NCBI GenBank assembly: GCA_947492105.1
Contig: CANLMN010000007.1
Span: forward strand, 62,001-126,000
DNA: 64,000 bases
Reading direction: 5' to 3'
Source of the DNA: an uncultured Aquimarina sp.
Lineage (GTDB): Bacteria; Bacteroidota; Bacteroidia; Flavobacteriales; Flavobacteriaceae
Below are positions 8,673 to 17,184 of this stretch, in pieces. The translations under genes were made by a program, and so were the position numbers. How positions within the stretch are numbered: the first letter of the stretch is position 1; each line of letters opens with the position of its first letter. Under the pieces are notes generated by a model. The model was not told where the DNA came from, searched no databases, and saw only the letters and a list, made by a program, of their open reading frames with translations.

Positions 8673-9443
8673 ATGTACAAAACACTTTGCTGCATAGTTA
8701 TTGGATTGTTGATAACAGTGTTGAGTAATGCACAGCAAAATACTTCTATAGGCAGTAATGAAAAATTGGTGTATAAGGCATCATATAACATGAGTGGTCT
8801 TCTTACAGAAATAGCACAAGTTTCTATGGAAACTGAAATTGTCAAAACCAAAACTTCGTCGTTACTTCATTTAAAATGTATCGCTACAACGTATAGCAAA
8901 TGGGATAATTTTTTTAAGATTAGGGATTTGTATGAGGCGTATGTCAATCCCGAAACATTGAAACCAAGATTATACAAGAGAAATATCTATGAGGGAGGAT
9001 ATGTCAAAAAAGTAAAATATATTTTTAATCATAGCAAGAAAACAGTCAGCAGTACGATATCAAAAGGTAATGGAGTTGAACAAAAAAAGACACTAAAACT
9101 TAACTTAGGGACCAATGATTTGATATCTACGTTGTATCAGATTAGAAATATGGATATTGCAAAGGCTTCTGTAGGTAATACTCAAAAAATTCGAGTGCTA
9201 TTTGACAACAAAGAACGAGATATTTTGTTAAAGTATGTGGGAAAAGAATCCATTGGCGTTACAGGAATGGGAACCAAAGAATGTTACAAAATTATCATTT
9301 CTACAAACGAAGCCAGTCTACAAGGAAGTGAGCAAAATATTATTTGGCTTACTGCCGATACAAAAAAGATCCCCGTGTTAATTAAGTTTGCTATTCCTGT
9401 AGGGACGGGCAAGTTAGAATTAGCTTCAGCTCAAGGTGTTTAA
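8673..9443 (+). CDS. DUF3108 domain-containing secreted protein
   Basis: A 256-aa protein with a signal peptide (residues 1-~21, ending SNAQ) and a DUF3108-like body: EKLVYKASYNMSGLLTEIAQVSM near the N-terminus, a central YKRNIYEGGYVKKVKYIFNH, and TNDLISTLYQIRNM. It is paralogous to the partial gene at the left edge. DUF3108 has no established activity; periplasmic location is inferred. It is divergent from uvrC and followed after 22 bases by a small membrane-protein gene on the same strand, which may share its transcript. Confidence 0.82.
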   Translation: MYKTLCCIVIGLLITVLSNAQQNTSIGSNEKLVYKASYNMSGLLTEIAQVSMETEIVKTKTSSLLHLKCIATTYSKWDNFFKIRDLYEAYVNPETLKPRLYKRNIYEGGYVKKVKYIFNHSKKTVSSTISKGNGVEQKKTLKLNLGTNDLISTLYQIRNMDIAKASVGNTQKIRVLFDNKERDILLKYVGKESIGVTGMGTKECYKIIISTNEASLQGSEQNIIWLTADTKKIPVLIKFAIPVGTGKLELASAQGV

Positions 9444-9465
9444 TAAAAAAAAGTAAAAAGTAATT

Positions 9466-9795
9466 ATGAGAATCATTTTTGTTATTTTGGCTAGTGTTGG
9501 GATTCTTTTGGGAGTGCTATTTGTGATATTGCCTATGGGGAGTATTGCCATAGTTCCATCAGTTGTAGCAGTATTATTCGCTTATCTGGCTTTGAATAAA
9601 TCTTCTGACAGCCACAAGAATTTTCCAAAAATATTAATGGTTATCGCATCTTTGTTGATTGTTGTTGGAGTATCGAAACATTTTTTTGTAAAAACCGAAA
9701 TAGCCAAAGACAATTCCTTTGAAGAGCGTGTAGATGATTCACAAAAAGAAGCTATCGAAGAGTTGGAGAGTTTGGAGAAAGAATTAGAGGAATAG
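9466..9795 (+). CDS. Small membrane protein with acidic coiled tail
   Basis: A 109-aa protein with three hydrophobic segments (residues ~3-22, 26-43 and 56-73) and a charged, Glu-rich C-terminal tail (EAIEELESLEKELEE) that looks like a short coiled coil. I do not recognise the family. The 22-base gap to the DUF3108 gene suggests co-transcription. Real coding is supported by the clear membrane-protein composition and its place in a tight same-strand pair; function unknown. Confidence 0.65.
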   Translation: MRIIFVILASVGILLGVLFVILPMGSIAIVPSVVAVLFAYLALNKSSDSHKNFPKILMVIASLLIVVGVSKHFFVKTEIAKDNSFEERVDDSQKEAIEELESLEKELEE

Positions 9796-9946
9796 CTTGA
9801 TTTTTTAGAATTTTTTGGTGATATCAATATACAAATATACGATAGGAATTGACCTGTTAAGAAGGGGGCTATTTTTTTTAAATAAAACTAGAAAAGTTTG
9901 CGATAGTTCACTTAAATTTACATTTTTTCATGAACTATAGAGTGTT

Positions 9947-10387
9947 TTGATTGATTCAAAAAAACATCTTATTGGACGAACCGATATTGTCGATTTTCCG
10001 ATATTCGAATTATGGGAGGTTGCAGTCAAAGTAGATACTGGAGCCTATACCTCCTCTATCCACTGTAAAGATATTGAAGAAATCGACGAAACCCTACGGT
10101 GTAGTTTTGTGGATTTAATGCATCCAAAAAACGATAAAAAACATTTTATATTTAAAAATTATGATATTACTGCGGTAAAAAGTAGTAATGGAACTATTGA
10201 GATACGTTACGCTGTACGATCAAAGATTGTTCTTTTCGGAAAAACATATCCCATTACACTTACTCTAACTTCTAGAGAAGATATGCGATACCCTGTTCTA
10301 TTGGGGCGCAAGTTTCTTAGTGGAAAAATGATTGTAGATCCACAATTAGAAAATTTATCCTATAAACACAAAACAAATGAACATTAA
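9947..10387 (+). CDS. Retropepsin-like 'ATP-dependent zinc protease' family protein (RimK-associated)
   Basis: A 146-aa protein of the family often annotated as ATP-dependent zinc protease (PF05618). It carries the aspartic-protease-like signature [13 protein letters not shown] (D29-T-G-A) after [10 protein letters not shown], and a second conserved region PVLLGRKFL near residue 120. These genes commonly sit beside rimK; here the stop lies 11 bases inside the rimK-like gene. The frame offers no ATG before the conserved core: a TAG at 9938 closes it upstream, so the start is TTG at 9947 (or a non-standard ATT). Actual proteolytic activity in this family is unproven. Confidence 0.82.
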   Translation: MIDSKKHLIGRTDIVDFPIFELWEVAVKVDTGAYTSSIHCKDIEEIDETLRCSFVDLMHPKNDKKHFIFKNYDITAVKSSNGTIEIRYAVRSKIVLFGKTYPITLTLTSREDMRYPVLLGRKFLSGKMIVDPQLENLSYKHKTNEH

Positions 10388-11249
10388 AATATTATCGCGT
10401 AATGCAAATTTGTATTCCACAGTTGCTTTGGTAGAAGCAGCAGAGAAACGCAAACATGACGTGCAGGTTATAGATCCACTTAGTTGTGATATTGTAATTG
10501 AAAAAAAGAAACCTGAGATCTATTATAAAGGGAGTAAATTAGATCATGTAGATGCCGTAATTCCAAGAATTGGAGCTTCTGTGACTTATTATGGCACTGC
10601 CGTTGTGAGACAGTTTGAGATGATGAATGTATTTACTACTATTGACTCGGAAGCACTTGTGCGTTCTAGAGATAAGTTGAGGAGTTTGCAGATACTCTCA
10701 AAGGCAGGTTTAGGCTTGCCAAAAACCGTTTTTACAAACTACTCCAAGGATGTTTCTGAGGTGATAAAACATGTGGGAGGAGCGCCTTTGATTATAAAAT
10801 TGCTAGAAGGGACACAAGGACTTGGAGTGGTATTGGCCGAAACCAAAAATGCAGCAGAATCTGTTTTGGAAGCTTTTAATGGTTTGCAAGCGAGAGTGAT
10901 TGTGCAGGAATATATCAAAGAAGCCAAAGGAGCGGATATTCGAGTTTTGGTTGTCGATGGACAAGTGGTTGGAGCAATGAAGCGGCAAGGTAAGGAAGGA
11001 GAGTTTCGCTCTAATTTGCATAGAGGTGGCTCTGCTGAATTAATAGAGCTCTCAGAAGAGGAGGAAAATGCAGCCATAAAAGCAGTCAAGGTGATGAAAC
11101 TTGGTGTCGCTGGGGTGGATTTGCTTCAAAGTGAACGTGGACCTTTAATTCTCGAAGTAAATTCTTCTCCTGGATTAGAAGGTATCCAAATGGCTACAGG
11201 AAAAGATATAGCCAAAACCATTATTCGATATATAGAAAGAAGTGTCTAG
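10377..11249 (+). CDS. rimK: RimK-family alpha-L-glutamate ligase
   Basis: An ATP-grasp ligase of 290 aa that in the family adds glutamate residues to a protein or small-molecule carboxylate (E. coli RimK modifies ribosomal protein S6). Visible: the N-terminal preATP-grasp part with [35 protein letters not shown], the ATP-grasp lysine/Gly-rich loop [40 protein letters not shown] and the metal-binding [13 protein letters not shown]. It overlaps the preceding gene and abuts the following one, so the three are surely one operon. The modified substrate cannot be told from sequence. Confidence 0.92.
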   Translation: MNIKILSRNANLYSTVALVEAAEKRKHDVQVIDPLSCDIVIEKKKPEIYYKGSKLDHVDAVIPRIGASVTYYGTAVVRQFEMMNVFTTIDSEALVRSRDKLRSLQILSKAGLGLPKTVFTNYSKDVSEVIKHVGGAPLIIKLLEGTQGLGVVLAETKNAAESVLEAFNGLQARVIVQEYIKEAKGADIRVLVVDGQVVGAMKRQGKEGEFRSNLHRGGSAELIELSEEEENAAIKAVKVMKLGVAGVDLLQSERGPLILEVNSSPGLEGIQMATGKDIAKTIIRYIERSV

Positions 11250-12233
11250 ATGCAAGAAAAAGAGTCATCGCAAGAAGAAGTATTAGAGTTACTTGGGCGT
11301 AGAATTTTGCCAGGAGAAAGTGTTACAGTCAATTTTAATATTGCGAATTTATATACGGCAACCAAGATCGAGATTCCAGTAATCGTGGAACGCTCCAAGC
11401 TATCTGGCCCTACAGTGCTAGTTACTGCTGGTATACATGGTGATGAGGTCAATGGAGTAGAGGTGGTTCGTCAACTTATTGCTAGGGGAATCAATAAACC
11501 CAAAAGAGGGACCATCATCTGTATTCCAATATTGAATGTCTTTGGATTTTTGACGATGAATCGTTATTTCCCTGATGGGAAAGATTTGAATCGAGTTTTT
11601 CCGGGATCCAAAAATGGTTCATTAGCAAGTCGCTTTGCCTATCAGTTTGTCAATGAGGTACTGCCTTGTGCGGATATCTGTTTGGATTTTCATGCAGGAG
11701 GAGCAGATCGTTTTAATGCCCCACAAATACGGATAGAAAAAGACGCTCCGAGATTATTAGAATTAGCTCAGGTTTTTGGTGCGCCCTTTATACTTTTTTC
11801 TAAAAACATACCCAAAACCTATCGTGGGATGTGTAGCAAAATAAAAACAGATATGTTGCTCTTTGAGGGGGGGAAATCAAAGAACAGCAACAAAGATGTA
11901 GCACGTGAAGGTGTAGAGGGTACCATACGGGTGTTAAATCACTTGGATATGCTCTCAGAAAAGGTAGAAGTTGTGTCATCAAAGAAATTAGCTGTTGTAA
12001 TTCAGAAAAGTGTATGGGTGCGAGCAAAATATAGTGGGTTGTTACATCTCAAAATACAGTATGGATCTTATGTAGAAAAAGGAGCATTTATTGCAACAAT
12101 TACAGATCCTTATGGTACTTTTCGGTATAAGGTCAAGGCACCGAATGCTGGATATATTATTAATACAAATGAATCTCCAATAGTTTATCAAGGAGATGCT
12201 ATTTTTCACATTACGGAAGACCAAAAATGGTAA
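11250..12233 (+). CDS. Succinylglutamate desuccinylase/aspartoacylase family protein
   Basis: A 327-aa M14-like zinc hydrolase. The metal site begins with GIHGDEVNGVEVVRQL (His and Glu ligands, ~residues 64-67); a later FHAGGADRFNAPQIRI supplies the further His and an Arg. Members deacylate N-acyl amino acids or act on peptides; members next to rimK are thought to trim or process glutamyl products, an inference here. The ATG directly follows the rimK stop, and the 3' end overlaps the next gene by 7 bases. Residues 255-320 form a biotinyl/lipoyl-like beta region typical of this subfamily. Confidence 0.87.
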   Translation: MQEKESSQEEVLELLGRRILPGESVTVNFNIANLYTATKIEIPVIVERSKLSGPTVLVTAGIHGDEVNGVEVVRQLIARGINKPKRGTIICIPILNVFGFLTMNRYFPDGKDLNRVFPGSKNGSLASRFAYQFVNEVLPCADICLDFHAGGADRFNAPQIRIEKDAPRLLELAQVFGAPFILFSKNIPKTYRGMCSKIKTDMLLFEGGKSKNSNKDVAREGVEGTIRVLNHLDMLSEKVEVVSSKKLAVVIQKSVWVRAKYSGLLHLKIQYGSYVEKGAFIATITDPYGTFRYKVKAPNAGYIINTNESPIVYQGDAIFHITEDQKW

Positions 12234-12790
12234 AAGAAGAGATACGGAAGCAATATAAAGGATTGCGAAGTCAACTTACAGATGAGGAAATTGACACCTT
12301 GAGCCTAGCAATTGCCAACAAGACATTGGAGTTACCAATTTGGGAAAAGGAATGTTACCATCTATTTTTACCTATCGCCAAACAAAAGGAAGTTGATACA
12401 GAATACCTACTTCATATCTTACAAGGCAAGGATAAACTTGTAGTGCTGCCAAAAACAAATTTCGAAACATATACATTATCTCATTTTCTGCTTACGGATA
12501 GTACGGCTATTAGAAATAATAAATGGGGAATTCCAGAACCCGAATCGGGTATCGAGATAGCTATTGATAAAATTGATGTTGTATTTGTACCGCTTCTGGC
12601 ATTTGATCGATCGGGAAATCGTATTGGGTACGGCAAAGGGTTCTACGATATGTTTTTGGAAGGCTGTCGACAAGATGTACTCAAAATAGGATTGTCGTTT
12701 TTTGAACCTCTTGACAAAATTGAAGATTTGTTGACTAGTGATATTCCATTAGACTATTGTATTACAGCTTCTCATATTTATAAATTCTAA
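12227..12790 (+). CDS. 5-formyltetrahydrofolate cyclo-ligase
   Basis: Converts 5-formyl-THF to 5,10-methenyl-THF with ATP hydrolysis, returning a storage folate to one-carbon metabolism. The 187-aa protein has the family core: KEEIRKQYKGLRSQL at the N-terminus, KWGIPEP in the middle, and the nucleotide-binding GYGKGFYDMFL with VPLLAFDRSGNRIGYG before it. The start overlaps the previous gene by 7 bases, so it is the last gene of the rimK-type operon. There is no obvious functional link with the upstream genes beyond sharing a transcript. Confidence 0.92.
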   Translation: MVKEEIRKQYKGLRSQLTDEEIDTLSLAIANKTLELPIWEKECYHLFLPIAKQKEVDTEYLLHILQGKDKLVVLPKTNFETYTLSHFLLTDSTAIRNNKWGIPEPESGIEIAIDKIDVVFVPLLAFDRSGNRIGYGKGFYDMFLEGCRQDVLKIGLSFFEPLDKIEDLLTSDIPLDYCITASHIYKF

Positions 12791-12871
12791 AAAGGTATAA
12801 GAATATGTTAGTTTTTTGTGAGACTTTGTAGTAACTTAGAGTACAAAAGTTTAACAAACCAACCTTTTTTC

Positions 12872-13279
12872 ATGCCCCAAAAAGTAGAATTAGTCTGTAT
12901 CATCGATGATGATAGAGTATATGTCAATTTGGTCAGTAAAGTTATTGAACTTCGGAAACTTTCTAAAGAAATCATGATCTTTAAGAATGGAAAGGAAGCA
13001 ATTGATTTTTTCCGACAGCACGCTGATCAGGAGATCGATGGGCAGCAGGTGCCTAAAATTATTTTACTTGATCTTAATATGCCAATAATGGATGGCTGGG
13101 AGTTCTTGGAAGAATATACAGAAATTAAAACAAGAATAGCGACAGATATAGAGCTTTTTGTGGTTAGTTCTTCTATTAATCCTAGAGATATTAATCGTGC
13201 AAAAGCAATTGAAGAAGTGTCTGATTATATAGTAAAACCCATTCGTTCAGGAGATTTTGAACGGATTTTTACGAACTAG
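12872..13279 (+). CDS. Single-domain response regulator
   Basis: A 135-aa stand-alone receiver domain when started at the ATG 12872; a longer frame from 12818 adds 18 residues without family match. It has the acidic pocket IDDD (D12-14), the phospho-acceptor D67 in ILLDLNMP, the switch serine in VVSSS (~S99), and K122 in VKP. No output domain follows, so it would act through protein contacts, like the many single-domain regulators paired with hybrid kinases in Flavobacteriia. No kinase gene is adjacent; its partner is unknown. Confidence 0.9.
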   Translation: MPQKVELVCIIDDDRVYVNLVSKVIELRKLSKEIMIFKNGKEAIDFFRQHADQEIDGQQVPKIILLDLNMPIMDGWEFLEEYTEIKTRIATDIELFVVSSSINPRDINRAKAIEEVSDYIVKPIRSGDFERIFTN

Positions 13280-13330
13280 TATTATTTAAAAAACCCTAGA
13301 CTAATAATTAGCTTCTTTTTCTACTTTTTT

Positions 13331-13440
13331 TTCGCTAGAAAGTTAAAATGTAACTGCTATTATGCGTGCGTTTTAAAGTTCAAATTAGCAAAATATAGTT
13401 CAATTATTTTGGTCTACAATTATATTTTAACTCGTGTCAT
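13331..13440. repeat. Family-2 palindromic element, short copy
   Basis: AGTTAAAATGTAACTG (13341-13356) and the inverted arm CAATTATTTTGGTCTACAAT with TATATTTTAACT (13401-13432) reproduce the family-2 arms with a shortened centre. It is the first of three palindromic elements placed head to tail up to 13774. Confidence 0.65.
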
Positions 13441-13460
13441 TAGAATCGTAAAACTGATTA

Positions 13461-13599
13461 AACGCATCTTGACTTTTTCTATTTCTTTAAAAAAAGGATT
13501 GAAATTTGTCTGTTTTATGCTAGTAGAGTTATTATATATTACCTTATTTAGGCAAACCTCGGTTCGCTTTCTGTAAAAAAACAAAAGTCAAGATACGTT
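13461..13599. repeat. Family-3 palindromic element with clear inverted ends
   Basis: The ends CGCATCTTGACTTTT (13463-13477) and AAAAGTCAAGATACG (13583-13597) are inverted repeats with one mismatch. The same terminal sequence closes the elements near 2512 and, degenerately, 51840. The centre is diverged. No coding content. Confidence 0.65.
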
Positions 13600-13608
13600 T
13601 TTATTAGT

Positions 13609-13774
13609 TATACCATTTGTTGTTTGAATTTACCGGAAAGAAAAATTAAGATTTTTTTATTTCAGCTTCAGCAAAAAAATCAAGCACAGCTTTGGTTACG
13701 GTTTATTTTTATGCTGAATCTTAGGCCAAAAAAGAAAATTTTATCTCAGTAAATTCAAAGGATAAATGATGTTA
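13609..13774. repeat. Family-1 palindromic element, copy B
   Basis: A 166-bp copy running from TATACCATTTGTTGTTTGAA to ...GATAAATGATGTTA, with the same inner inverted pair and centre (CAAGCACAGCTTTGGTTACG) as copy D. It ends one base before the stop codon of the minus-strand metalloprotease gene, so that gene's transcript probably runs through it. Confidence 0.8.
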
Positions 13775-13775
13775 A

Positions 13776-14579
13776 TTAGTTACAAAGGCGTCTGTTGGCA
13801 TTTTCATGAAACATAAGTCGTATCGTTCTTTTATCATTTAGAGAAGGTCCTGTAGAGTTTAATATAACATCAAAGGGGACTACTGTATCCATACCATCGG
13901 TCATAATAGAAAGTTCGTCTCTCTCTTGGTTGTCTATATCTGGTGTGCCAGGAATATGTATCGTCTCATCTCCAGACATATTTGTGTGAAGTATCCCCAG
14001 AGCATGACCAATTTCATGAGCAATTATATTGCTCCATTGCAAGGCATTGAATGTTTGTCCTTTATAGGAAGAATCAGGTCTTAAAAATATTAAAGGGCTT
14101 GGAACTCCATTTACCGGAAAAGTTGTTGAGCCGAATGCGTTTCCAATTTCGTTATTTTCGGCCAATCGGACAACGATATCTGGATTTTTGTTTACGGCTA
14201 CCAAGTTGAGAGTGGACGCTCCACCTACATCATTCCACAGTTTTAGCGCTCTGCCAAATCGGTCTCCTGATACATGATCTCCAAGTTCATTTTTGATGCG
14301 GACATTCCTAGCTGTTGCGCAGTTAATAACATTTAGAACGTGCTGTTTCTGTACATAATCTTTTTCGAGAGATTCTTTGGGGATTAGTATATCACCCTCG
14401 ACAATGTACCCCAATTTTGTGACGATTATAGATGCTGGGTTTGCGTCAAATCCCATGCTTTCGATTTTTGAAAGTATTTCTTGGGAAATTCCTGGTTCGA
14501 TGTTGTTGTCAGAATCCTTTGAGCACGACATGATGCTAATTGACAAAAGAATTAGCATAGATAATTTTAGATTTTTCAT
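13776..14579 (-). CDS. M57-like metzincin metalloprotease lipoprotein
   Basis: A 267-aa lipoprotein: signal peptide and lipobox SIMSC with lipidated C19, so a membrane-anchored envelope protease. The catalytic motif is complete, HEIGHALGILH (H188, E189, H192, H198), matching the metzincin HExxHxxGxxH pattern, with a plausible Met-turn at SIMTD (M226). The HEIGH form and the acidic spacing recall the dual-action HEIGH metallopeptidases (Peptidase_M57). The ~100 residues before the core may be a propeptide. It stands alone: repeats flank it downstream and a long gene-free stretch upstream. Substrate unknown. Confidence 0.85.
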   Translation of the reverse strand: MKNLKLSMLILLSISIMSCSKDSDNNIEPGISQEILSKIESMGFDANPASIIVTKLGYIVEGDILIPKESLEKDYVQKQHVLNVINCATARNVRIKNELGDHVSGDRFGRALKLWNDVGGASTLNLVAVNKNPDIVVRLAENNEIGNAFGSTTFPVNGVPSPLIFLRPDSSYKGQTFNALQWSNIIAHEIGHALGILHTNMSGDETIHIPGTPDIDNQERDELSIMTDGMDTVVPFDVILNSTGPSLNDKRTIRLMFHENANRRLCN

Positions 14580-14639
14580 AATTTGTGATATTAAGGTTAA
14601 TTTGTATTTGTGTTAGCGGTAATTTTGGATAAGGAATAT

Positions 14640-14678
14640 GTTGGTTGGTTTAGTTGGTTGGTTTAGTTGGTTTTTTTG
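14640..14678. repeat. Short tandem repeat (GGTTGGTTTAGTT type)
   Basis: Three imperfect copies of a ~13-base unit containing TTGGTTGGTTTAG occur in a row just upstream of the metalloprotease gene start (about 60 bases from its ATG). Such a tract can vary in length by slippage and might alter promoter spacing of that gene; this is inference. Confidence 0.6.
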
Positions 14679-14959
14679 ATTGATATTATTTTGAGCATTC
14701 ATGTTTTCATATAGTTAAGTACTATATTTTTTGAGCTTAGAACGCTGTTTTTATAATTAGATAAATTGTCAAATTATATTGGTGCTATCTAATATTAAAC
14801 GGATGGATCATTTTATACCCTACCGGCAAACGTGCTGTTTAACAATTGTTTAGCGATAATTATGTTAACATTATGCTTTATTTAATATTTTTTTGGCAAA
14901 AATTATGTTAATGTTATTTTTTCTACTTTGATAGGTATGTAAAACGTAACACCTTTTTA

Positions 14960-15600
14960 ATGTGGAGTTTATTGATGTGATTAGTCTTTTGAATTATGCC
15001 AAAAATGATTACACTATTAATCATAGAAGATTTAGAATTTTTGCTTCTGAAGTCCTAAAATTCATTAAATAGTTTAGCTAATAGGGATAAAGTTTTTGCA
15101 GTAGAAAAACTATTAGATTCAGCGACTATAATTGTTTCTTATACTGCGCTTAAGCAATAGAAATTATAAGAAACTTCTTCTTGTTTTTACACGCTATACT
15201 AATAGAGGCATAGGTATTAATCCAAATTGAGAATGGTGCTGAGGTCTCATTGTAAGAAAGATTCAAAAGATTGAAGAGCTTTTTGAAAAACATTGAAAAT
15301 TTGTTCACATCAGTAAGCCTTGATTTCTAGATTAAAGTAGATTTGGTCAAATTATTAAACATGTCAAAACTATGGTTATAAAGGGAATAAAGCTTAATGG
15401 TTATTACAAACGCAGTTGTTACTACGAAATTGGATGCGAGTTTTTTTTTTCTAATATAAATTACCAGATAGATTTTTGGTGTGACTATAAATCAAGTCAG
15501 CAGAGGAGTGTCTACAAAGTATCTTGAATATTTTAACAAACATAAGTCTGCAAAGTTCAGAAAATTGGGGTTGTTGATAAAAGTGTTCTTTTTTTGATAA
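14960..15600 (+). pseudogene. Decayed coding tract, family unresolved
   Basis: Reading the plus strand gives protein-like segments broken by stops and shifts: ISLLNYAKNDYTINHRRFRI and FASEVLKFI, then after a one-base shift NSLANRDKVFAVEKLLDSAT; further on RKIQKIEELFEKH, IIKHVKTMVIKGIKLNGYYK, and NQVSRGVSTKYLEYFNKHKS. Composition is lysine/isoleucine-rich like real proteins here. The middle faintly recalls a LytTR-type DNA-binding domain and the last segment the tail of an ISXO2-like transposase; neither is convincing. Boundaries and identity are uncertain. Confidence 0.35.
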
Positions 15601-15676
15601 AATATTGAAAACAAAACTTTTAAGATGCTTAGCATTCTCAAAGATATTGATCTCAAAAGTTATTTTTTATACGGTG

Positions 15677-16276
15677 TTACTCCTTTGCAAAGGCCTTTTT
15701 GTTAAAAAGAATCAATATAATTACAGCGATTGTAATCGAAGAATCGGCAACATTAAATACAGGCTCGAAGAAGGTAAAGTATTTGCCACCCCAAATAGGA
15801 AGCCATTCTGGGAGGTGTCCTTTCCACAATGGAAAATAGAGCATGTCTACCACCTTGCCATGAAATAAAGTGCCATAGCCTCCTGATTCTGGCATAAAAC
15901 TCGCTACGTTTTTATAACTATCATTAAACAATAATCCATAGCTTACAGAGTCGATGATATTTCCCATTGCACCTGCAAATATAAGTGCAATACTCAGGGT
16001 AAGTACTTTGGGACTTTTCTTTTTGATTGTGTCCCATAACCAATACCCAATACCGCAAATGGCAATCAATCGAAAAACTGTGAGGATAAGCTTGCCATAA
16101 GTACCTGGGATTTTGGCGCCCCATGCCATTCCTTCATTTTCGACAAATAGAATACGAAACCAATCAAAAACCTTGACTTCTTCGCCTAGGCTAAAATTCG
16201 TTTTGATATAAATTTTGGATATTTGATCAATAAGTAAGACCAATATAATTATAAGCGAAGCTTTTTTGAGTGACAT
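15677..16276 (-). CDS. lspA: Lipoprotein signal peptidase (signal peptidase II)
   Basis: Cleaves signal peptides of prolipoproteins at the inner membrane. The ATG at 16274-16276 (MSLKKASLII) gives 199 aa; an ATG 30 bases upstream would add a hydrophilic leader and is less likely. Membrane segments are visible at the N-terminus, near residues 63-80, 90-110 and 170-190. The catalytic aspartates are D109 in GNIIDSVSYG and D178 in NVADSSI, with FVENEGMAWG as the conserved first-loop motif. The ~200-aa length with an extended loop between the aspartates is usual for Flavobacteriia. It lies downstream of ileS and the dksA-like gene, the usual neighbours, but one extra gene intervenes. Confidence 0.95.
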   Translation of the reverse strand: MSLKKASLIIILVLLIDQISKIYIKTNFSLGEEVKVFDWFRILFVENEGMAWGAKIPGTYGKLILTVFRLIAICGIGYWLWDTIKKKSPKVLTLSIALIFAGAMGNIIDSVSYGLLFNDSYKNVASFMPESGGYGTLFHGKVVDMLYFPLWKGHLPEWLPIWGGKYFTFFEPVFNVADSSITIAVIILILFNKKAFAKE

Positions 16277-16356
16277 ATTATTTGTGTTTTTAAAATCAGC
16301 ACTCATTTTTTCAAAAGAGTGCGCAAGGTGACAAAAATAGTGTTTTATTTTGATTT

Positions 16357-16968
16357 TTATTTGATAATAAGAACCCTACCCAGAACTGTGTTTAATAAGA
16401 TGTGATTTCCCTTTTTGGTTGATATATATGTCCCGTTGTTCTTGTTTATTGTAGATTGAATAACAGTTTTTTTTAAATCTACTTCAATGTTTCCTGTTTT
16501 TGATAAAATGGTTGCATCTCCATTGAGGTATAGCATAGCAATATCCGCAGTATCAGATTTAACGAATAATTGTTTGTAGTGACCAGATATGGCTATTTTC
16601 CCTGAAATCATTTCTAAAGTGACCAACATGTTTTTTGGTAAGGTAATCGTTGTGGTTACGGCATGTATCTTATGGGCACTGAGCTTGTCGTTGTAGTTTT
16701 CAAAGGTAGGTTGAAGAATATCAGAAATAGTAATTTTTTCTTCGTCCTGATAGTTTATACCCCATGCTACTTGATGACCATATTCGCCTTCAGATACTGC
16801 TGATACTTTTAATTTGGTTTCTAGGGATGTTTTTAGAATCAGTTTACTTGTACTTGTAAGTTTGATGGCTACTGTTTTGATATGATTTGCATCAATATAT
16901 TTTTCCGAACGATTTTGCCCGTATGCCGTGTAGGTACAAAAATAAAGTATACAAATAACGAGTCTCAT
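16357..16968 (-). CDS. Secreted protein with DUF4097-like beta structure, function unknown
   Basis: A 203-aa protein from the ATG 16966-16968, with a signal peptide (ending TAYGQ). The body is made of short alternating hydrophobic strands (ITLPKNMLVTLEMISGKIAI, IAMLYLNGDATILSKTGNIE, VIQSTINKNNGTYISTKKGN) and resembles the beta-helical DUF4097/auto-transporter-adhesin-like putative proteins of Bacteroidota. I do not recognise a named family. It sits between the terminator of the dksA-like gene and lspA, interrupting a commonly contiguous trio, and is likely transcribed with lspA. Confidence 0.7.
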   Translation of the reverse strand: MRLVICILYFCTYTAYGQNRSEKYIDANHIKTVAIKLTSTSKLILKTSLETKLKVSAVSEGEYGHQVAWGINYQDEEKITISDILQPTFENYNDKLSAHKIHAVTTTITLPKNMLVTLEMISGKIAISGHYKQLFVKSDTADIAMLYLNGDATILSKTGNIEVDLKKTVIQSTINKNNGTYISTKKGNHILLNTVLGRVLIIK

Positions 16969-17120
16969 CAAATACCAATTAGGTGTGTAGAATATTCATA
17001 ATGATTTCTATCGTATAAAACATCAGCCATGAATATATGAATAAGATGCTTAGATGTAAAAAAGAATAGGTCAGTAGAAGATACTAGAGTACTTATTTGA
17101 TATAACAAAGCTTCATAAAC

Positions 17121-17156
17121 AAAAAAACGTTCCTAGATTGGCAGGAACGTTTTTAG
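17121..17156 (-). terminator. Intrinsic terminator after ileS-dksA
   Basis: On the minus strand, an 11-bp perfect stem AAAACGTTCCT / AGGAACGTTTT with an 8-base loop is followed by a run of T (the A-run at 17121-17127). It lies 29 bases past the stop of the dksA-like gene and would end the ileS transcript. Confidence 0.85.
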
Positions 17157-17184
17157 TATCTTTTATTCAATAGAAGCATTGATT

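Larger units (their letters stand above)
14580..15676. other. Long stretch without an intact gene
   Basis: About 1.1 kb between the metalloprotease gene and lspA. It holds a short TTGGTT-rich tandem repeat (14640-14678) and, from ~14960 to ~15600, a tract that looks like decayed coding sequence (listed as pseudogene). Very AT-rich elsewhere; nothing else recognised. Confidence 0.6.

Noticed and set aside
15605-15868. 87-aa plus-strand frame at the lspA 3' end
   Set aside because: Mostly antisense to lspA, with no family resemblance.
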